DNA of 52,013 nt, from NCBI GenBank assembly GCA_024998685.1, contig JACOEH010000035.1:1-52013 (forward strand), written 5' to 3'. This stretch comes from Nitrospira sp. (GTDB taxonomy: Bacteria; Nitrospirota; Nitrospiria; Nitrospirales; Nitrospiraceae). Every line of letters starts with the position of its first letter. Within the stretch, counting starts at the first letter, position 1. Below the pieces are notes generated by a model that searched no databases, had not been told where the DNA came from, and was given only the letters and a program-made list of their open reading frames with translations. Below are positions 27,505-37,009 of the stretch, piece by piece. The position numbers and the translations under genes are program-made.

Positions 27505-29277
27505 TTACTCCATGCCGAACCGCCTTAATGCGGTGAACCACAGCACATCCAAAGGGACGACAAACACATGTAATAACACGAGGACCGTCGCAAAGGCGCC
27601 TATCCCCGCGGTCTGAACGACCCGCCGTCGTAGTCTCGCACAGGACACATCTTCCTCGTTCGGCATGAACGGAATTACCGCCAAGGGGAAATGCTGCGTC
27701 AAGGCCACGAGTTGATCGGGCGTCCTGATTGAATGGTCAAGTGATTCCGCCGCAGCTCCTAAGCCGACCCCGCCGCCTACGGCAAGAATGAAACCGAGAA
27801 GTACGATGGCCAAACGATTCGGTTTATAGGGCTTTTCCGGGAGACTGGGTGGATCGATCAGGGAAAAGCGCTCGCCTTTTCGCTGGACTTCCAAGCCTTC
27901 CGCGACCTTCGCCTCCAACAACCTCGACCGAATGTCCTGATATTTTTGTCCGGATGTATCTCGATCCCTGGTCAAAATCAGGTACTCCGGTTCGATCTCC
28001 GGCCCCTTTTCCAAGCGTGTTGCATACTCTTGCAGTCGACGCTTGATGTCCAGACGAGTTTTTCGCAATGCCTCCAACGAAGACGCCGCAGAATTCAACT
28101 GCGCCTGAAGATTGATATAGGCGGGGTTTTCCGGCCGCTGATTGAGTGTCTTGCTCGGAACGGCTCTGAGCCGATGCACTTCCTGCTCAAGGGCGGAGAT
28201 TTTTCGTTGAGCCTGCTGGACGTCGGGGTGCTCGTTCCCCAATCGCTCGAAGTCGGCTGCCAACGCCGCGCGCGCATCGATGAGTCGCTTCGAAGCTTCC
28301 TCCGCATCAGGGAGTTGCCCGGTCTCTTTTTCCAAAGCCTCGATTTCCTGTTTCATCTTGATCATGTCGGGATGATCCGCCGATAGATTGGCGGCGGCCC
28401 CGGCATATTCGGCGCGGAGCGCCCGCAAGCGCTCGGCTGAATCCAAAATACGTTCGCCCGTCACGGATAAGATCGGCGTATTCGGTTTGATCGTCGCCAA
28501 TTCCCCTTCAAGGTAGGCTTTGCGTTCTTCAAGGCTTCGGACTTGCTGATCGACGTCCATCAATTCACGCTCAGCTTGGTTCATCAACTGCTGATTCAAC
28601 GGCATCAGCTCCGGAAGCGCCCCGTTGGCTCGATGTTTAAATGCAGCGATCTTTTCATCGATCTCGCTGATGTGCCGGGCAAGATTTTCCGCTTCTTGCT
28701 GAAGGAACGAGGTGGCTTCCTGCGCTTGGCGTTCGCGGCTCTTCAGATTTTCCCCCAAAAACAAGCTGGTGAGCTCATTCGCCACCTTCTGAGCCAACTC
28801 AGGGGAGTGGTTTTGATACGCCACCGTAAAGGCGATGGTCGCCTTTGTCGCATGCTGTGTGCGCTTATCCACGACATCGGCACTGATGACTTCCACTTCA
28901 ATGTCCTTGATGAAGCGCTTGATAATTTCCTCAGCCGGACTATTCTTCCGTTGATCGTGGTAGAGATCGAATTGCTCGACCACTTTCCAGAGGGTGGTGC
29001 GACTCATCACCTGTTGTTTGATGGTCTCAATCCGTTGATCGGCATAACTTGTAATGGTCGATCGCACGAGATCGGATGGGATCTCCTGTTCCTCAATCAA
29101 TATAGTGGCGGTCGACTTATAGGTCGGCGGCCAGAGAAATGCCAAAGCCAGGGACACAGTCAATAGACCAAGGCCGGTCAGAAGGATAAGTGTACGGCGG
29201 CGATAAAAGACCGAGATATAGTCCTTTAAACTCATGGGAGGCCCGGATGCCTGTAGTGCGATGTGTGTCTGTGCCAT
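27505..29277 (-). CDS. Polysaccharide chain-length determinant (Wzz/GumC-like)
   Basis: A 590-residue inner-membrane polysaccharide co-polymerase that sets chain length and links synthesis to export. A Wzz N-terminal domain surrounds the first membrane helix (about 29-50, after LKDYISVFYRRR). A long periplasmic coiled coil occupies about 185-430 (repeated Glu/Lys/Leu heptads). The Pro-rich motif DPPSLPEKPYKPNR precedes the second membrane helix (about 500-525). A further hydrophobic segment near 560-580 and a short basic tail close the protein. The matching BY-kinase-like ATPase is the next gene. It starts 4 nt after the barrel gene stop, so the two are probably coupled. Confidence 0.92.
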   Translation of the reverse strand: MAQTHIALQASGPPMSLKDYISVFYRRRTLILLTGLGLLTVSLALAFLWPPTYKSTATILIEEQEIPSDLVRSTITSYADQRIETIKQQVMSRTTLWKVVEQFDLYHDQRKNSPAEEIIKRFIKDIEVEVISADVVDKRTQHATKATIAFTVAYQNHSPELAQKVANELTSLFLGENLKSRERQAQEATSFLQQEAENLARHISEIDEKIAAFKHRANGALPELMPLNQQLMNQAERELMDVDQQVRSLEERKAYLEGELATIKPNTPILSVTGERILDSAERLRALRAEYAGAAANLSADHPDMIKMKQEIEALEKETGQLPDAEEASKRLIDARAALAADFERLGNEHPDVQQAQRKISALEQEVHRLRAVPSKTLNQRPENPAYINLQAQLNSAASSLEALRKTRLDIKRRLQEYATRLEKGPEIEPEYLILTRDRDTSGQKYQDIRSRLLEAKVAEGLEVQRKGERFSLIDPPSLPEKPYKPNRLAIVLLGFILAVGGGVGLGAAAESLDHSIRTPDQLVALTQHFPLAVIPFMPNEEDVSCARLRRRVVQTAGIGAFATVLVLLHVFVVPLDVLWFTALRRFGME

Positions 29278-29281
29278 AGAC

Positions 29282-30502
29282 TCAGTAGGACAATGAAAAT
29301 TTGGGTGGATAATAGGTCACCATGAACGTTGTCGTATGGGATTGGGCTGAATCCGCGACAGTGTCAATGTCACGCCATCGGTACATGTACGACAGCTCCG
29401 CCTGCCACCATTCGAGAAATTTCCACGACAGCTTCGGCGCAAGACTGACATAGGTATTATCCGGAAAGACTCCACCGATGACCGCTCTTGTCTTTCCGGA
29501 CGTAAGGATTCCGACCACATGAAAGGAACAAGCAAGGGTTTCCGAAATTTCGTATGAACCGGAGAGTTCTCCACGATTGGTCTGGATGAGCAATCCGAAT
29601 CCACTGGGTACGAGATCTCGGGCAAAGGACACTTGCAACGTGGCCCTTTCAAAACTCTTTTTCACGCTCGCGCCTGCCAACCAGACGGTATCGCGAGCCG
29701 TGATGTCACCAACCGAAGTCTGCGAGGTGGACGATAAAAATCTGGGGCCACCATAGACGGTGCCTGTGAGCGATTCATCAAAGGCATGCGTCAGACTCAT
29801 GTTGATTCCTGGAAAATCGGCTTGAAATCCCAATGGTGAATCGGTCGTGCGAAAGTGAACATACGCTCCCATCAATTGAATTTGATCTCGCTCACTCAGC
29901 TGATACAGCAGGCCGCCAGCCCCCCCCACGACTCGGTAGTCAACCAATCGACTACTCTCATACGTGGTATCCGAAAACTGAACGCCCGACTGAACCGACA
30001 GTTTTTCGGTCAGTTGTCTTGTCCAAGTAGGATTTGCCGTCCACTGGTTCCGTTGAGCGAACTGCAACACAACTCCTGTTGCCTGCAATTCGCTGAGTAA
30101 TGTGTTGTCGCGGGTGAAGCCCCCGGTGAAGCCGAGGAGATCCTTCTCGGTTTTATACCGTACGGACAACGGAGTAAAAGCATTCGTAAACTGTCTGTCT
30201 TCGCCACCGAAATATCCGACAACATCCGCGGCGATCCTGCTGCTGACCTCAAGACGCTCGGTCTTGCCTGCAACCTCTGCCGCGGGGGTAACCCAATAGC
30301 CGTAGGTCTCGTCGTGAGGTAGAGGGGTCAAAAGCAAGTTGCTGTTATAGACCCCTTTAACGCCGAGGGACGGCAAGAGCGACCACTCGGCTGCTTCGCT
30401 TCGTGATGCGACATCAAAGACAACGATCACCGCCACGAAAAGAACATGGATGGTGTGCCTCCGACTCCAACCCCAGTTTCTCCGCTCGCCGCTCGATTGC
30501 AT
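29282..30502 (-). CDS. Outer-membrane beta-barrel protein of the exosortase locus
   Basis: A 406-residue protein with a signal peptide (about residues 15-37, cut after SEA). It then shows alternating hydrophobic and polar strands through to a C-terminal aromatic residue (TYYPPKFSLSY), the hallmark of BAM-inserted barrels. Repeated short strands such as LLYQLSERDQIQLMGAYVHF and FMVTYYPPK suggest 16 or more strands. Proteins of this kind accompany Wza and Wzz in exosortase exopolysaccharide loci and probably help the polymer cross the outer membrane. It is 11 nt from the Wza-like gene and 4 nt from the chain-length gene, inside one operon. The family is assigned by topology and context. Confidence 0.83.
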   Translation of the reverse strand: MQSSGERRNWGWSRRHTIHVLFVAVIVVFDVASRSEAAEWSLLPSLGVKGVYNSNLLLTPLPHDETYGYWVTPAAEVAGKTERLEVSSRIAADVVGYFGGEDRQFTNAFTPLSVRYKTEKDLLGFTGGFTRDNTLLSELQATGVVLQFAQRNQWTANPTWTRQLTEKLSVQSGVQFSDTTYESSRLVDYRVVGGAGGLLYQLSERDQIQLMGAYVHFRTTDSPLGFQADFPGINMSLTHAFDESLTGTVYGGPRFLSSTSQTSVGDITARDTVWLAGASVKKSFERATLQVSFARDLVPSGFGLLIQTNRGELSGSYEISETLACSFHVVGILTSGKTRAVIGGVFPDNTYVSLAPKLSWKFLEWWQAELSYMYRWRDIDTVADSAQSHTTTFMVTYYPPKFSLSY

Positions 30503-30513
30503 GCGCGCGACGG

Positions 30514-31116
30514 TCAGGGCACCATGACGACGTCACCGCGCTGGAGAATAATATTTTGCTCCAAGTCCCTGCCTTTCCGGAGGTCTCCATAGCGGAAGGG
30601 AATGGCATATTGTTCTCCCCTCACTCGCCGCATGACTTTGATATCGTTTTCCGCGGCAAACGGGGTGAGTCCACCGGCAAGACTGAGCGCCTGCAGCACG
30701 TCGGTGTAATGGCCGATCAAGTACTCACCAGGTTTATTCACTCTCCCGACGACATAGACCTTGTAACTGATGACTTTCGTGACTGCCACGGAAACACTGG
30801 GATTCGGAATATACTTTGTCAGCCGCTTCACGAGGTCGCCACGAATATCCTCGACCGTTCGATCTTCGGCTTGGATATCGCCGACGAGCGGAAAGGAAAA
30901 CATCCCGTCCGGACGGACGACGACTTCTCGCGTCAGTTGCTCATCCTTCCACACCGATACCAGCAGGATATCCTCGGCGCCGAGGCGATATCCTGGATCA
31001 AGCTGTGACACCAGGGCGGCAGACATCACATCACCGGCATGAGCAGACAGCACCGCCATCGTGATAGCCGTGGCCATCAGTCCCCCGCTCATCATGAATC
31101 GCGCCGAACGAAACAT
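30514..31116 (-). CDS. Wza-like polysaccharide export protein
   Basis: A 200-residue periplasmic/outer-membrane protein. Residues about 40-118 are a Poly_export domain (PGYRLGAEDILLVSVWKDE, then VVRPDGMFSFPLVGDI). An SLBB domain follows at about 120-170 (VYVVGRVNKPGEYLIGHYTD), and it ends RGDVVMVP. The signal peptide (to about AHA-27) has no lipobox and the protein contains no cysteine, so it is not a lipoprotein, unlike Wza. It is short (Wza is about 380) and lacks the C-terminal helix that forms the outer pore, so the barrel protein next door may supply the pore. It starts 9 nt after the prsT stop. Confidence 0.9.
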   Translation of the reverse strand: MFRSARFMMSGGLMATAITMAVLSAHAGDVMSAALVSQLDPGYRLGAEDILLVSVWKDEQLTREVVVRPDGMFSFPLVGDIQAEDRTVEDIRGDLVKRLTKYIPNPSVSVAVTKVISYKVYVVGRVNKPGEYLIGHYTDVLQALSLAGGLTPFAAENDIKVMRRVRGEQYAIPFRYGDLRKGRDLEQNIILQRGDVVMVP

Positions 31117-31125
31117 AGATTCTTT

Positions 31126-33513
31126 TTACCCCCTTATCTGCGCAAGGACCTGCTCTGCCTCTCGCCGCCATTCAAACGGATCGGAACTCTTGAGCGCCTT
31201 TGAAAGATAGGTGCGGGCCTCGGCGCGTTGACCGGACTGAAAAAATGCCATCCCAAGGTGATAGTTCAAGACGGACATTTCCGGGGATTTGGCGACGGCA
31301 TCTTTCATCAACCGAATCGCCTCTTCCTGCTGCCCCATTTTGAATCGCACCCAGCCGAGCGTATCGATGAAGAGCGGATGCGGCGCTTCTTTTTCAAAAT
31401 CCCGGCTGAGCGCGAAGGCTTTTTGTAAACTCGATGGATCACTCTTGTGATCCACGAGTAGGACTGCCAGATTATTCGCCGCCAGCAAGTTTCGGGGATT
31501 CAGACGCAAGGTCGCCTCATACGCGGTAATGGCGAGATCAATCTGCCCTTGCCCGGAATGCGCGGAGGCCAAGAGCAAGTGCAACTCCTCGCTGTCGGGA
31601 TTGGCCTTGAGACCATCTTGTAGAACCTGCACGGCCATCTCCGGCTTCTTCCGGGACAATGACAACGTCGCCCAGTTGAGCCATGGCGTGATCCACTTCG
31701 GGTTCAGTCTTACGGCCTCACGATAATGGAGTGCCGCCTCCTCATGCTCTTGTGTGAGAGTCAAGACCTCCCCCAGCAATCCATGAGCGAATGGATGATC
31801 CCGCCGGGAAGCAAGAAGAGCTTCCAGGCGGGTTCTTGACTGTTCCGCCTGCCCCAGAGCCACTTCCACTTTAACGAGAGACAACAGCGGTTCCGGTTCG
31901 TTCGAGGTCAGAACCGTTGCGCGCTCGTAGGCTCGCCTCGCCTCACGCAGACGGCGCTGAGCCTCATAAAACCGTCCTTCGGCCATCAGAGCGATAGAAT
32001 TATTGCCGGTCGATATCTGACGAAGGCGCGTCAACGTATGTTCGGCCCCCTGCCAGTTTTTCGTCACCAGGTCCAACGTCATCAGCATATCGAGAGCGGT
32101 GACATCATCGGGACGCTGTTTCAGCAAATCGTCGAGTCGCGCACGAGCCTGCTGATAGCGGCCGATCTTGCTCTCAAGAACTGCGAGGGACCGCTTCGCA
32201 TCCACCTGGTCCGGATACAGAGCTACGGCCCGCTCAAAACTTTCTTTCGCAAGATTGGTGTCGCCGGTCAACTGATAGGCCTGACCGAGGAGATAATGGA
32301 TGGTGGACAACTCCGGCTGATCGTGCAGGACGGTGCGAAATGCCTGCACCGCATCTTTTCCGTTCCTTCTGGCCAAAGCCATTCGTCCTGTAAGAATCAA
32401 GCCTTCCGAGGAGCGGGGATTTTCCTTCAACACCTCCTGCGCTTGACGTTCGGCATCAGCCTGCTTTCCCTCCACAAAATCCATCTCTGCCAATTTGACC
32501 TTGGCTTCTAGGCCGACGGGTTTGTCTTTGTATTCCTCGATCAATAGGGCATAGCGCTGACGAGCTTTGATGTCCTGCCCGCTCTTTCTGTAGAGCGCAC
32601 CGAGCCCGAGCTGGAGTTGGGTTGAATGCGGAAGTTGCGCCGCCGCATCGAGCAACACCTGTTCAGCGGAAGCCACATCTTTTTTGTTTGCAAAAAAATC
32701 TGCGAGCATTAAACGACGCTGTTCGCTGGTTGAATCCAAAACGACCGCCTCCCGCAACACGGCTTCCGCTTTATTCTCCGCTCCCTGCCCGACATAGAAG
32801 CGGGCCAGTCTCACCCGATGGTCAAAGGATGTGGGTTCAGCCTCGATCATCCGGCGCATGACGTCTTCCGCACCTGCCAAATTGTTGGCCTGCGTCAAGG
32901 TCTTGTTCAAATTGTTCAAAAGATCCAAATTCCTCGGATGGGCCTCAAGGGCGCGCTTCAGCGCAGTTTCCGCTTCCCGATAGCGCCGTTGTTGGCCGTA
33001 CAATGTCGCGAGCAGGATGGCGACATCCGGTTCCGTTGGAAATTCTTTCGCGAGCGCCTCGGCTTTGGGAACGGCAGAAGGGATCGCCTCTTCGGTCGCG
33101 GCCTGTGCCGCAATCTTCAGCGCACCGGCCTGAGGATGGCGAGGGTCTTTTTTCAGCACCCTATCCGCGGCTTCAACCACATGCTCCGTCAGCCTCGCTT
33201 CGAGATAGTACTTGCCCAGAGTAATGAGGGCGGCCGCATGATCGGGAACCAGGCGGACAGCCTCCTGGTACAGCTGGACGGCATTGCGCCAGTTTTTCTC
33301 CTTTTCCTCAACTTGAGCAAAGCGGTAGTAGGCCTCCGCATCTTTGGGATCGATCTTCAGCACATTTCTCAAGGCGACCCGTGCCTTGGGATAGTTGGCC
33401 GCTTCAATGTACTCATTCGCCCTGGCAAAGTACTTCGCCTTTCGCTCTTCAGGACCACCGCACGCCGTCACTGCGACTGCCGCCAGAAGACCGATGCCGA
33501 TCGTCACACGCAT
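31126..33513 (-). CDS. prsT: PEP-CTERM-system TPR lipoprotein PrsT
   Basis: A protein of about 795 residues. A lipoprotein signal peptide is present (MRVTIGIGLLAAVAVTACGG, lipid on Cys18). About 18-20 tetratricopeptide units fill the rest, for example AYYRFAQVEEKEKNWRNAVQ and AIRLMKDAVAKSPEMSVLNY. PrsT is a hallmark of exosortase exopolysaccharide loci, where it is thought to scaffold periplasmic assembly. ATG 33513 gives a compact signal; ATG 33558 would add 15 residues and is also possible, since neither ribosome site is strong. It lies 28-73 nt after the phosphoglycosyltransferase gene and just before the Wza-like gene. The number of repeats is counted by eye. Confidence 0.88.
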   Translation of the reverse strand: MRVTIGIGLLAAVAVTACGGPEERKAKYFARANEYIEAANYPKARVALRNVLKIDPKDAEAYYRFAQVEEKEKNWRNAVQLYQEAVRLVPDHAAALITLGKYYLEARLTEHVVEAADRVLKKDPRHPQAGALKIAAQAATEEAIPSAVPKAEALAKEFPTEPDVAILLATLYGQQRRYREAETALKRALEAHPRNLDLLNNLNKTLTQANNLAGAEDVMRRMIEAEPTSFDHRVRLARFYVGQGAENKAEAVLREAVVLDSTSEQRRLMLADFFANKKDVASAEQVLLDAAAQLPHSTQLQLGLGALYRKSGQDIKARQRYALLIEEYKDKPVGLEAKVKLAEMDFVEGKQADAERQAQEVLKENPRSSEGLILTGRMALARRNGKDAVQAFRTVLHDQPELSTIHYLLGQAYQLTGDTNLAKESFERAVALYPDQVDAKRSLAVLESKIGRYQQARARLDDLLKQRPDDVTALDMLMTLDLVTKNWQGAEHTLTRLRQISTGNNSIALMAEGRFYEAQRRLREARRAYERATVLTSNEPEPLLSLVKVEVALGQAEQSRTRLEALLASRRDHPFAHGLLGEVLTLTQEHEEAALHYREAVRLNPKWITPWLNWATLSLSRKKPEMAVQVLQDGLKANPDSEELHLLLASAHSGQGQIDLAITAYEATLRLNPRNLLAANNLAVLLVDHKSDPSSLQKAFALSRDFEKEAPHPLFIDTLGWVRFKMGQQEEAIRLMKDAVAKSPEMSVLNYHLGMAFFQSGQRAEARTYLSKALKSSDPFEWRREAEQVLAQIRG

Positions 33514-33586
33514 GCGGGAAATCTTTCCATATCTGTTGTGCGGGAATGGCGCGGTCATGGGTTAGGTTATTACGTAACTCAGTTTG

Positions 33587-35218
33587 CTACAACAAAATCC
33601 GAATTCCGAGTCCGAACAAAATCCAGAGCGACACCAGGCCGAGCTGCCGGACACGGTTGGAAAAAGCATGGAGCAGCAACTCAAAAGAAAAGAAGAGCAC
33701 CATCAGTTTGGCGGCGAAGACACCCAGATGCGCAATATCGGCGCTCACTTCGGGAAGCAGCGGAAAGGTCACCGCCAAGAACACCATCAGATAGTCGAGC
33801 GGGGTGGTCTGGAAACGGTTCTCCTCGTTGAATCGGAGACTCAAGAGGACCATGACGGCAACCACGACAAAAAATACGTTGTGGACCATCGCGACGGCGG
33901 ACATGGATCGATATCGTGACATCTCACATACATAGAGGAGGAAGGTCGTCCCGACGTAAAGCCCACCACGAACAAAGTAGGGCGCGACATGAGGAGAGAA
34001 CGAGAGGCCGAGAAGCACAATCCCGAAGATGATGATCGAGAGATATCCGACATCAGTCGGCACATTCGACGGGACAAACACCAGCGCAATGAGAAAACAG
34101 GGAACGGTCACGGCCAGAAACTGCATCGGCAGATCCGTCAGCCATGGACCATTCATCAATCGCGTTACGGTCACATTGGACAGGAAATGACCACCGTGCG
34201 CCGTAAGATTGGGAAGCAGTCCTCGCCCCGCCGCGATGAACAACATCAAGACCGACCCTGCAATCAGGAGATAGAGCGGCAAGATCAATGTATCGGACTG
34301 CCAGCGCAACATATACACCAAACCCAACATGCCTGCCTGTATCACGTAGATGACTATCACGGCCTCATAGTGCGTGAACCCAAAGCGAAGCAATTTATGA
34401 TGAATGTGCGCGCGGTCGCCGATGAACGGAGAACGGCCCTCCGCCAGGCGTTGCCCCGTCACGCCGAGCGTGTCCAGAAACGGCAGCCCTAACAAGAAGA
34501 GCGCGAGGCTGGGACTGAACGGACCACGTGACGAATCAGTCAACAGAACGGCGAGCACGCCCATGATGAACCCCAACAATTGGCTGCCGCCATCTCCCAT
34601 AAAAATTCGAGCCGGGTAGGTGTTGTAGCGCAAGAAACCCAGGAGTCCTCCCAGAAACGGGACCGTCAACAACAAGACGGTCGAGTCATTGGAGAGATAG
34701 GCCAAATACGCGATCCCGGAGAGAGTCAAGAACGACAGACCACCGGCTAACCCATCCAACCCGTCCGTAAGATTGACCGCGTTGGACACGCCGACGAGGA
34801 ACACGACGGTCACACACATTCCAGCCCAGGCCGGCGCCTCCCCATCCGGCAGAAAAGGAAGGGTGGTAAACCAGATATCCCCCCCGACAACAACGGCAAG
34901 GGCGGCCAGCAGCTGTCCCACGAGTTTGCTACGATAGCTAAGATCGACACGGTCGTCCCACACTCCGAACGCCACGATAATCGCGCATCCAAACAATACC
35001 GAGAAGGTTGTCGCATCTCTCGCTCCCCACCAGGCGATTGACGCGCACGCGCCGACCGCAAAAGCGAGGCCACCCACCCTTGGAACCGGGTGCTCATGCA
35101 CTTTTCGCTCTCCGGGTAAATCCATCACGTGAAATCGCCCAGCCGCCAGCCGTAAGGGAGGAATGAGTGCCATGCACACCAATAACGCGGTCATGGAACT
35201 GAAAAAGAGCTCATTCAT
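33587..35218 (-). CDS. Polyprenyl-phosphate sugar-1-phosphate transferase (WecA/MraY family), extended
   Basis: A 543-residue integral membrane enzyme that starts repeat-unit synthesis by moving a sugar-1-phosphate (often GlcNAc-1-P) onto undecaprenyl phosphate. Signature loops are present: HPVPRVGG near 43-50, NAVNLTDGLDGLAGG at about 145-160, FMGDGGSQLLGF near 205-216 and GDRAHIHHKLL near 269-279. The catalytic region ends near residue 345, the usual full length. About 190 more residues of hydrophobic helices follow, which WecA lacks. It lies 34 nt after the exosortase gene and is the only initiating transferase in the window, so it probably primes the whole polymer. Confidence 0.92.
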   Translation of the reverse strand: MNELFFSSMTALLVCMALIPPLRLAAGRFHVMDLPGERKVHEHPVPRVGGLAFAVGACASIAWWGARDATTFSVLFGCAIIVAFGVWDDRVDLSYRSKLVGQLLAALAVVVGGDIWFTTLPFLPDGEAPAWAGMCVTVVFLVGVSNAVNLTDGLDGLAGGLSFLTLSGIAYLAYLSNDSTVLLLTVPFLGGLLGFLRYNTYPARIFMGDGGSQLLGFIMGVLAVLLTDSSRGPFSPSLALFLLGLPFLDTLGVTGQRLAEGRSPFIGDRAHIHHKLLRFGFTHYEAVIVIYVIQAGMLGLVYMLRWQSDTLILPLYLLIAGSVLMLFIAAGRGLLPNLTAHGGHFLSNVTVTRLMNGPWLTDLPMQFLAVTVPCFLIALVFVPSNVPTDVGYLSIIIFGIVLLGLSFSPHVAPYFVRGGLYVGTTFLLYVCEMSRYRSMSAVAMVHNVFFVVVAVMVLLSLRFNEENRFQTTPLDYLMVFLAVTFPLLPEVSADIAHLGVFAAKLMVLFFSFELLLHAFSNRVRQLGLVSLWILFGLGIRILL

Positions 35219-35252
35219 CGTAGGTACACCCGCAGATCATGTTTTTCGCCGG

Positions 35253-36827
35253 TCAGTCCGGCACAAACCGACTCAGTTCTCGTCCGACCGCAGCCGCAAA
35301 TTGCTGGAGACGTCGATCAACGGCAGCCTCCGACTCGCCGGGACCGACGAGCGCAGCCAGCCTCACCAGCGCGCCGTCAGTCCGTTGCCGAGAAAAGGCA
35401 TCCCACAGCAAGTACAATTTGACCAGGTATTCGTTTGTGAGATTTCGCTCGCGCTGCTTAAACCAGTACAAGACGATTTGCTTTTGATCCCCCTTCTGAA
35501 TGACGGCACGATTGGCCCTGAGCGGTTGCATCGCCGGCTCGGAGACCGTCACTTCCGTTTGCGTCAAGGAGGCAATCTCCCATCCCCCGCCCGGCAGACA
35601 ACTTTGCGGTGAATGGGCTGATTGCCCCTTCCTTTGTGATCGATAGTACGCAGCATAGAAATTCACAGGCTGTTCCTTGTCGAATCGATAGTCGGCCAGC
35701 ACGTAATCGTCGAAGCGCAACGCATCGATATATTGTTGTTCCAAAGCAAAGGTCGCGCCTTGCCAACTGTCGATCTGCATCGGGAAGTCGACGAACGCCG
35801 TTCGCGGAGGCGGTGTTTCTCCGCGATTCACGATCGCCGTTGAGAACAGACTACACGGCGCGAGGAGCACGACGCTGCACAAATAGGCGGGGCCGGGAGA
35901 TACCATGATGCCGTGTGCCATCTTGAGCCGGTCTTCACGGCCGCTATCTCCTGCTCGATCTCTCCAAGTGAACCGTTCGAAAAACGGCTTCCCTGGTATT
36001 GATGCCCTGATTTTTCCCAACAACCCCATTTCCAGGATCAACAACGCGAGGCTCACCATAAAGATCACCCATCCCTCGAAAAGATGGTAAAAGCCTTCCG
36101 CAGCGCCTTTTCCGTAGAGTTCGACCAACACTCCGATCATGCCGATGCGAAAGCCGTTAATCAGGATAGAAATCGGGATGGATGACAGCACAAGGACCAC
36201 TCGCTTCCACATCTTGTCCTTGAACAGATAGGCGCAGAGGAGCGCAAGGGACGTCAGGGGAAGCAGATATCGAATACCACTGCAGGCTTCGACGACTTGG
36301 AGTTGCACCGGTCCGAGATCGATGACGTTTCCTTCCCGGAACGCCATCACGCCCACCAGCTGTAGACAGCCGACTCCGAGGGATGAAGACCACAATTGAA
36401 GCTGACTCGACAGATTCGCGTATAAGAACATCGGTAGAGGGACGGCGGTGAGCAGATACCCTAGAGGAAAAGCAATGGTCCTGGCCCCGCGAACCCCGAG
36501 CAACGCGATGGCCAGCCCGACAAGTACCACCCACAAAGAGACGTGAAGCATGACGAACAGCGTGGACAATTCCCCGACTGCATAGAGGATAAGTCCCACC
36601 GCAATGACACCAAGACCCCACCACGACTTCTCCTTCGAAACCTGACTCAGACGATGCCGGCATTGCCAGGCCAAATACCCGCTAATGAAAGGCACGAAGA
36701 TTCCGTGGCTATAGTCCTCAGTGCCCAACCACCGGCTGAACAGGTAAGCAAGACTCTCTGCGTACATATAGCCCAATAACGCCACGACCAGGATTGACGT
36801 GAAGATAAGAGAGCGATTGCGAGCCAT
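35253..36827 (-). CDS. xrtD: Exosortase D fused to EpsI (VPLPA-CTERM sorting enzyme)
   Basis: A 524-residue inner-membrane protein. Residues 1-300 are an exosortase with eight or so membrane helices and the catalytic Cys182 (VVEACSGIRYLLPL), Arg227 (NGFRIG) and His248 (FYHLFEGW). Residues about 305-524 are an EpsI/DUF3485 domain in the periplasm. The exosortase-EpsI fusion is the arrangement of the VPLPA-specific XrtD class, and the adjacent upstream gene encodes a protein ending in VPLPA plus an anchor, an internally consistent match. Exosortases cut C-terminal sorting signals and pass the protein on to the envelope, linked to exopolysaccharide production. The ribosome site is weak. Confidence 0.92.
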   Translation of the reverse strand: MARNRSLIFTSILVVALLGYMYAESLAYLFSRWLGTEDYSHGIFVPFISGYLAWQCRHRLSQVSKEKSWWGLGVIAVGLILYAVGELSTLFVMLHVSLWVVLVGLAIALLGVRGARTIAFPLGYLLTAVPLPMFLYANLSSQLQLWSSSLGVGCLQLVGVMAFREGNVIDLGPVQLQVVEACSGIRYLLPLTSLALLCAYLFKDKMWKRVVLVLSSIPISILINGFRIGMIGVLVELYGKGAAEGFYHLFEGWVIFMVSLALLILEMGLLGKIRASIPGKPFFERFTWRDRAGDSGREDRLKMAHGIMVSPGPAYLCSVVLLAPCSLFSTAIVNRGETPPPRTAFVDFPMQIDSWQGATFALEQQYIDALRFDDYVLADYRFDKEQPVNFYAAYYRSQRKGQSAHSPQSCLPGGGWEIASLTQTEVTVSEPAMQPLRANRAVIQKGDQKQIVLYWFKQRERNLTNEYLVKLYLLWDAFSRQRTDGALVRLAALVGPGESEAAVDRRLQQFAAAVGRELSRFVPD

Positions 36828-36951
36828 AAGACGGAGTCACTCAACTGATGATGAGGATGAATTAAACGAGCTAAATCGATTCGAAAGAGCGGGGCGAAAT
36901 CTGATTATCTACGGCAACCTGTGACCTGTCGATTGATTTTGAAGAAAGTGC

Positions 36952-36984
36952 GGGCTTGATACCCCGAGGTGGGGTATCAAGCCC
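36952..36984 (-). terminator. Strong hairpin between the VPLPA gene and xrtD
   Basis: A perfect 14-bp stem (36952-36965 with 36971-36984) has a 5-nt loop. It begins 25 nt after the stop of the VPLPA-CTERM gene and 125 nt before the xrtD start. The run after it on the minus strand (GCACTTTCTTC) is only weakly T-rich. It may terminate or attenuate, or stabilise the 3' end of the upstream message so that the substrate is made in excess of the enzyme. Confidence 0.6.
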
Positions 36985-37009
36985 CAGTCGTCAGAAATGA
37001 GGTTCTTGA

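Noticed and set aside
36905-36930. A sigma54-like GG/GC pair on the minus strand before xrtD
   Set aside because: The spacing is 9 instead of 10 between GG and GC, which abolishes such promoters; no other fit was found.
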